Source: Desulfurivibrio alkaliphilus (GTDB lineage: Bacteria > Desulfobacterota > Desulfobulbia > Desulfobulbales > Desulfurivibrionaceae). Taken from it: a stretch of 11,414 nucleotides of DNA. Positions 9,153 through 11,414 of the stretch are shown here, piece after piece (the stretch's first letter is position 1; each line of letters begins with the position of its first letter). Position numbers and translations under genes: made by a program. The notes under the pieces are model-generated. The model saw nothing but the letters and a program-made list of their open reading frames with translations, was not told the DNA's origin and did not search any database. Location: positions 1 through 11,414 of the forward strand of contig DSDS01000087.1 of assembly GCA_011048585.1 (NCBI GenBank), read 5' to 3'.

Positions 9153-9192
9153 GATTTGCTCCTTCGGGCGGCGGATTTTAACGAAGCAAATC
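9153..9192 (-). promoter_or_regulatory. Hairpin that can hide the tatD ribosome binding site
   Basis: In the minus-strand transcript GATTTGCTTCG (9192-9182) can pair with CGAAGGAGCAAATC (9166-9153). The result is 11 base pairs with a three-base bulge and a 16-base loop. The AAGGAG ribosome binding site is in the bulge and stem, and the hairpin ends directly before the GTG start. This is read directly from the sequence. A role in controlling translation is inference. Confidence 0.4.
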
Positions 9193-9197
9193 TTTTA

Positions 9198-9217
9198 CCA
9201 GATTCGTTCCGATCTGG
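9198..9217 (-). repeat. Small inverted repeat in the MOSC-tatD gap
   Basis: CCAGAT and ATCTGG form a perfect 6-base stem around an 8-base loop, in the 144-base gap between the MOSC gene and tatD. Only a short A-rich stretch follows, not a T-run, so it is not a good intrinsic terminator. It could be a weak processing or pausing structure. Nothing else that looks functional was found in this gap apart from the tatD ribosome-binding-site hairpin and two copies of the 8-mer CCGGTAGC (9225-9232 and 9283-9290). Confidence 0.25.
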
Positions 9218-9296
9218 CAATCTTCCGGTAGCCGCCTATCTCCGCTAACCTCGCAAAACAGGCCCGTTTAACCAGAGCGCAGCCGGTAGCAGGCCA

Positions 9297-9728
9297 TCAG
9301 GTCAGGATGGGATCGCCCGCCTTGGCCTCGCCACCCTCAATCACCCGGGCGAACAGGCCCTCCCGAGGCATGATACAGTCACCGGTGGCCTTTTTGATGG
9401 CACAACCGGCGTTGTGGCACTCCTTGCCGATCTGGGTGATCTCCAGGAGCACCTGATCCCCGATCCGCAGACGATCCCCAACCTTCAGAGCCGCGAGATC
9501 GATCCCCCGGGTAATGATATTCTCGGCAAAGGCGCCGTTCTTGAGGGTGGGCAGCACTTTTTTGACGTTGTCGATCGATTCCCCGGCCAAAAGAGAGACC
9601 TGGCGGTGCCACTCGCCGGCGTGGGCGTCACCCTCAAAGCCCCACTCCCGTTTCAGTGTCACCTTGGTCTGTTCACGCTTGACGATCCCCTTTTTTTCAC
9701 TGGTACAAACCGCTTCCACATGTGCCAT
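9297..9728 (-). CDS. MOSC domain protein
   Basis: The 143-residue protein is a stand-alone MOSC (molybdenum cofactor sulfurase C-terminal) domain. Recognisable parts are GFEGDAHAGEWHRQVSLL (30-47), GAFAENIITRGID (65-77), LKVGDRLRIGD (81-91) and the conserved cysteine region GKECHNAGC (101-109), where C104 is the likely key cysteine. MOSC proteins are thought to bind Moco or carry sulfur for metal-sulfur cluster or cofactor maturation; the exact reaction of this short type is not established. The ATG at 9728 is chosen because GAGGAG lies 7 bases upstream; an upstream in-frame TTG at 9743 overlaps that site. It follows moaA by 63 bases, which supports a Moco-related job. Confidence 0.88.
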   Translation of the reverse strand: MAHVEAVCTSEKKGIVKREQTKVTLKREWGFEGDAHAGEWHRQVSLLAGESIDNVKKVLPTLKNGAFAENIITRGIDLAALKVGDRLRIGDQVLLEITQIGKECHNAGCAIKKATGDCIMPREGLFARVIEGGEAKAGDPILT

Positions 9729-9762
9729 CGTCGTTCTCCTCAAGAGTAATTAACTCCCTTCC

Positions 9763-9783
9763 GCCTTGGGGCACACCCCAGGC
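9763..9783 (-). repeat. GC-rich hairpin between moaA and the MOSC gene
   Basis: The minus-strand transcript can form an 8-base-pair stem, GCCTGGGG with CCCCAAGGC, with one bulged A and a TGTG tetraloop. It begins 9 bases after the moaA stop. No T-run follows, so it is not a standard intrinsic terminator. A role in mRNA processing or in damping read-through into the MOSC gene is possible. Confidence 0.35.
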
Positions 9784-9791
9784 AACCAAAT

Positions 9792-10793
9792 TCAACCGCC
9801 GATTGCGGCCATGGAGGGCTCCGTTTTCCGAGCGGAAAAACGCTCCGCCTCGTGGCCATTGATGAAACGTTTACTCACGCAGGCGACAATGGCCTGCTTA
9901 ATCTCGCCAGCCCCGGCCCCGCTCCGCAGCAGCTGTTTCAGATCAAGGGCCCCGTCGTCGTAGAGACAGGTTTTCAGGATTCCGGCGGGGGTTATCCGTA
10001 CCTTGTTGCAATTTTTGCAGAACAACCGGGAGTATCCCTGAATCACCCCCAGACGGCCCTGGTGACCCGGCAGGGCGAAGAGGCGGGCGGTGGTTGGGGC
10101 CTGGCTGGCCGGGGTCTCGACCAGAGTCGGAAAAATTCCGCGCAGGCGACAAACCAGATCACCACTACCCAAAACCACCGAACCGGTCGTGCCGGAAAAG
10201 GGCATTCTTTCGATGAATCGCAAGGTAACCGGCTGCTTTTCCGTCAGCGAAACCAGCCGGACAATCTCCTCATCGGTGGTATCTTCAAGGACCACGCTGT
10301 TGATTTTAAGGGGAATGGCCCGGTCAATAAGGCCCCGCAGGGTCTCCAGGACCGAATCAAGGAAATCCCGCCGGGTAATCCGCTGGAATCTTGCCCTATC
10401 GAGGGTGTCGAGGCTTAAATTGACCCCACTGACCCCGATTGCGACCAGCTCATCAAGATAACGAGCGGTTTTAACCCCATTAGTGGTGATATGGAGAAAT
10501 TTCAGCCCCGCAATCCGGCGAATCCTGCTCAGAAAGGGGACGCAACCCCGCCGGGAGAAGGGCTCACCGCCGGTCACCCTCACCTTCTCCACTCCCAGAT
10601 CGCAAAAAATCCCCACCAGGAACTCAAGCTCCTCCAGAGTCAGAATCTGATCATGGGGCATGAAGGGGACCCCTTTGGCGGGGCGACAGTAGCGACAACG
10701 GAGGTTGCAACGGTCGGTGATCGCCAACCGCAGGTAGTTGATGCGGCGGCCCTGGCTGTCGATCAGGGGTGCGGTAATATGAGGTGCGGACAT
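9792..10793 (-). CDS. moaA: GTP 3',8-cyclase MoaA (radical SAM, molybdenum cofactor synthesis)
   Basis: The 333-residue protein has both MoaA iron-sulfur sites. The N-terminal radical-SAM cluster is held by C29, C33 and C36 (CNLRCRYC). The C-terminal cluster is held by C259, C262 and C276 (FCKNCN to TCLYD). GGEP (75-78) is the SAM-binding motif, and the protein ends in the conserved Gly-Gly (332-333). MoaA rearranges GTP to 3',8-cyclo-7,8-dihydro-GTP, the first step to Moco; MoaC normally acts next but is not in this window. One variation: the usual CNRxR motif reads CNKVR, so the first arginine is K264. The ATG at 10793 has an AAGGAG site about 6 bases upstream. A structured 125-base leader separates it from tatA and may be a Moco riboswitch. 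Confidence 0.95.
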   Translation of the reverse strand: MSAPHITAPLIDSQGRRINYLRLAITDRCNLRCRYCRPAKGVPFMPHDQILTLEELEFLVGIFCDLGVEKVRVTGGEPFSRRGCVPFLSRIRRIAGLKFLHITTNGVKTARYLDELVAIGVSGVNLSLDTLDRARFQRITRRDFLDSVLETLRGLIDRAIPLKINSVVLEDTTDEEIVRLVSLTEKQPVTLRFIERMPFSGTTGSVVLGSGDLVCRLRGIFPTLVETPASQAPTTARLFALPGHQGRLGVIQGYSRLFCKNCNKVRITPAGILKTCLYDDGALDLKQLLRSGAGAGEIKQAIVACVSKRFINGHEAERFSARKTEPSMAAIGG

Positions 10794-10799
10794 GCTTTC

Positions 10800-10905
10800 T
10801 CCTTTCCAAACACGGGAGGCGGGGCCGTTTCCAACCGCGCCCTATCGGCCGCGAACCTTACCGCGGAAACGCGGCTTAGGCTCTCAGGCTCGGAGACTGT
10901 ATGAT
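10800..10905 (-). ncRNA. Structured moaA leader, candidate molybdenum-cofactor (Moco) riboswitch
   Basis: The stretch between tatA and moaA has no ORF but is rich in pairing on the minus strand. It contains CTCCGAGCC (10895-10887), a perfect hairpin CCGCG-TTTC-CGCGG (10874-10861), and GTTGGAAAC (10835-10827), which is followed by GGCCCCGCCTCCCG running toward the ribosome binding site. TCTCC (10896-10892) is complementary to GGAGA at the moaA ribosome binding site (10802-10798), so the leader could open or close translation start. Moco RNA elements (Rfam MOCO_RNA_motif) occur upstream of moaA genes and have a similar size, and I recall similar CTCCGAGCC and GGAAAC/CCTCCC segments in that family. 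I cannot confirm the full fold by eye. An unrelated attenuator is the alternative. Confidence 0.5.
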
Positions 10906-10919
10906 GGCAACATCTATGG

Positions 10920-11084
10920 TTACGACATTTTATCCTCGACTTGCTCCGGTTCACGCAAACCCTTTTTAAAGGATGATATCCCCTTACCCAGACCGGCCCC
11001 CAGCTCGGGCAACTTCTTGCCCCCGAAAACCAGGAAAGCAATAACCAGTATCACCATCAACTCCGTCATCCCCAGGCCAAACAT
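10920..11084 (-). CDS. tatA: Twin-arginine translocase subunit TatA/TatE family
   Basis: This short gene encodes 54 residues beginning MFGLGMTELMVILVIAFLVF. It shows the full TatA plan: a short N-terminus, one membrane helix (about 7-20), the hinge FGGKKLPELG (20-29) and an amphipathic helix (about 28-45, with K34, K40 and K41), then a charged tail. TatA oligomers form the passage through which folded Tat substrates cross the cytoplasmic membrane. AGGAGG (11092-11097) lies 7 bases before the ATG. TatC and TatB are not in the window. The gene precedes moaA, which is suggestive because many Moco enzymes are Tat substrates. The 54-residue length is near the lower end for TatA but is known among delta-proteobacterial forms. 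Confidence 0.93.
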   Translation of the reverse strand: MFGLGMTELMVILVIAFLVFGGKKLPELGAGLGKGISSFKKGLREPEQVEDKMS

Positions 11085-11111
11085 GTTGCTTCCTCCTTCC
11101 AGTTGCCGCAG

Positions 11112-11243
11112 TCAGGCCGCGGTTTTGTGAGCGTAATCCGGCTCCATTGGGGCCAGGTGGGCAGCCGCTCCATAAAAAGGTAAAATCTCCCGAATAAAGC
11201 ACTCCAGGCATTGGGCCAAAGCAAGGTGGAATCCGTTGTTCAA
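11112..11243 (-). CDS. Possible short ORF upstream of tatA, unrecognised
   Basis: An open frame ends with TGA 27 bases before the tatA ATG. If it starts at TTG 11243, which has AGGTGG close upstream, it encodes 43 residues. The core QCLECFIREILPFYG reads like an amphipathic peptide with two cysteines spaced CxxC, followed by AAAHLAPMEPDYAHK. The frame stays open upstream to a TTG at 11300, but that part is AT-rich and looks non-coding. I recognise no family. It has only weak non-ATG starts, so it may be a chance frame in the tatA leader. Confidence 0.22.
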   Translation of the reverse strand: MNNGFHLALAQCLECFIREILPFYGAAAHLAPMEPDYAHKTAA

Positions 11244-11323
11244 CCCCCCACCTAAAGATACTAGCAAATAGCAGGTCAAATAAGGAAAAAGTTTTTTCAA
11301 GCTCTTACCATATCACAGCGACT

Positions 11324-11352
11324 ACTATACTTCCCGCGCCCGGCGATGGCGA
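11324..11352 (-). promoter_or_regulatory. Candidate promoter for tatA (and possibly moaA)
   Basis: On the minus strand TCGCCA (11347-11352) and TATAGT (11324-11329) are 17 bases apart and match 9 of 12 positions of the sigma-70 consensus. Transcription would start near 11317, leaving a leader of about 230 bases before tatA. This leader holds the doubtful short ORF above and otherwise shows nothing recognisable. In the rest of the right edge (11353-11414) I see only the 8-base palindrome AACCGGTT (11371-11378) and a rightward TTGACA (11397-11402). Confidence 0.35.
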
Positions 11353-11414
11353 GATCAAAAGAGCGGGAGCAACCGGTTCGTCGCCAACCCTTTTCATTGA
11401 CACATTAGGGGACG

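Noticed and set aside
11361..11390. Sigma-54 promoter resembling TGGC...TTGCT on the minus strand
   Set aside because: The GG and GC elements are three bases too far apart for a -24/-12 promoter.
11397..11414. Rightward promoter starting with a perfect TTGACA
   Set aside because: The -10 box would fall outside the window, so it cannot be judged.

Overview
The window is GC-rich, tightly packed bacterial chromosome from an anaerobe. Several features fit a Desulfobacterota (former Deltaproteobacteria) member, perhaps near Desulfobulbales: a chemoreceptor with a c-type heme sensor domain, rubrerythrin, the short archaeal-type LeuC/LeuD pair, TrpB2-type tryptophan synthase, and a Moco gene cluster next to a 54-residue TatA. 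The taxonomy is inferred from protein flavour alone. No tRNA, rRNA, insertion sequence, CRISPR array or phage gene was seen.

Layout, left to right. Bases 1-29 hold the first codons of a leftward gene that reads like hemC. Rubrerythrin (63-560, minus) follows, with a 125-base divergent control region (561-685) that separates it from a rightward D-Ala-D-Ala carboxypeptidase of the PBP4/S13 family (686-1882). That gene converges, with 9 bases between stop codons, on a long leftward block. In transcription order from about 8217 down to 1892 the block reads: heme-MCP, trpB2, leuC, leuD, rlmD-like. Gaps are 12, 17 and 1 bases, then a 4-base overlap, so it is very probably one operon. Further right, also leftward, are tatA (11084-10920), a structured leader that may be a molybdenum-cofactor riboswitch, moaA, a MOSC-domain gene and tatD, with wider gaps (126, 63, 144 and 98 bases to the next gene).

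How the genes may work together. tatA, moaA and the MOSC gene form a plausible set. MoaA starts Moco synthesis, MOSC proteins handle sulfur or Moco-related chemistry, and TatA helps export folded enzymes, many of which carry Moco. TatD is a metal-dependent DNase of general use and is not part of the translocase. The mcp operon mixes a periplasmic redox or ligand sensor with leucine- and tryptophan-type metabolism and an rRNA methyltransferase; no functional link is obvious beyond co-transcription. Rubrerythrin is a peroxide defence gene of anaerobes, and its promoter carries a perfect 9+9 inverted repeat that could be an operator.

Most of the window is recognisable housekeeping content. I do not see a clear new multi-gene system. 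The best leads are the moaA leader, the sensor-metabolism operon, the rubrerythrin operator candidate, the hairpin around the tatD ribosome binding site, and a possible short ORF in the long tatA leader.
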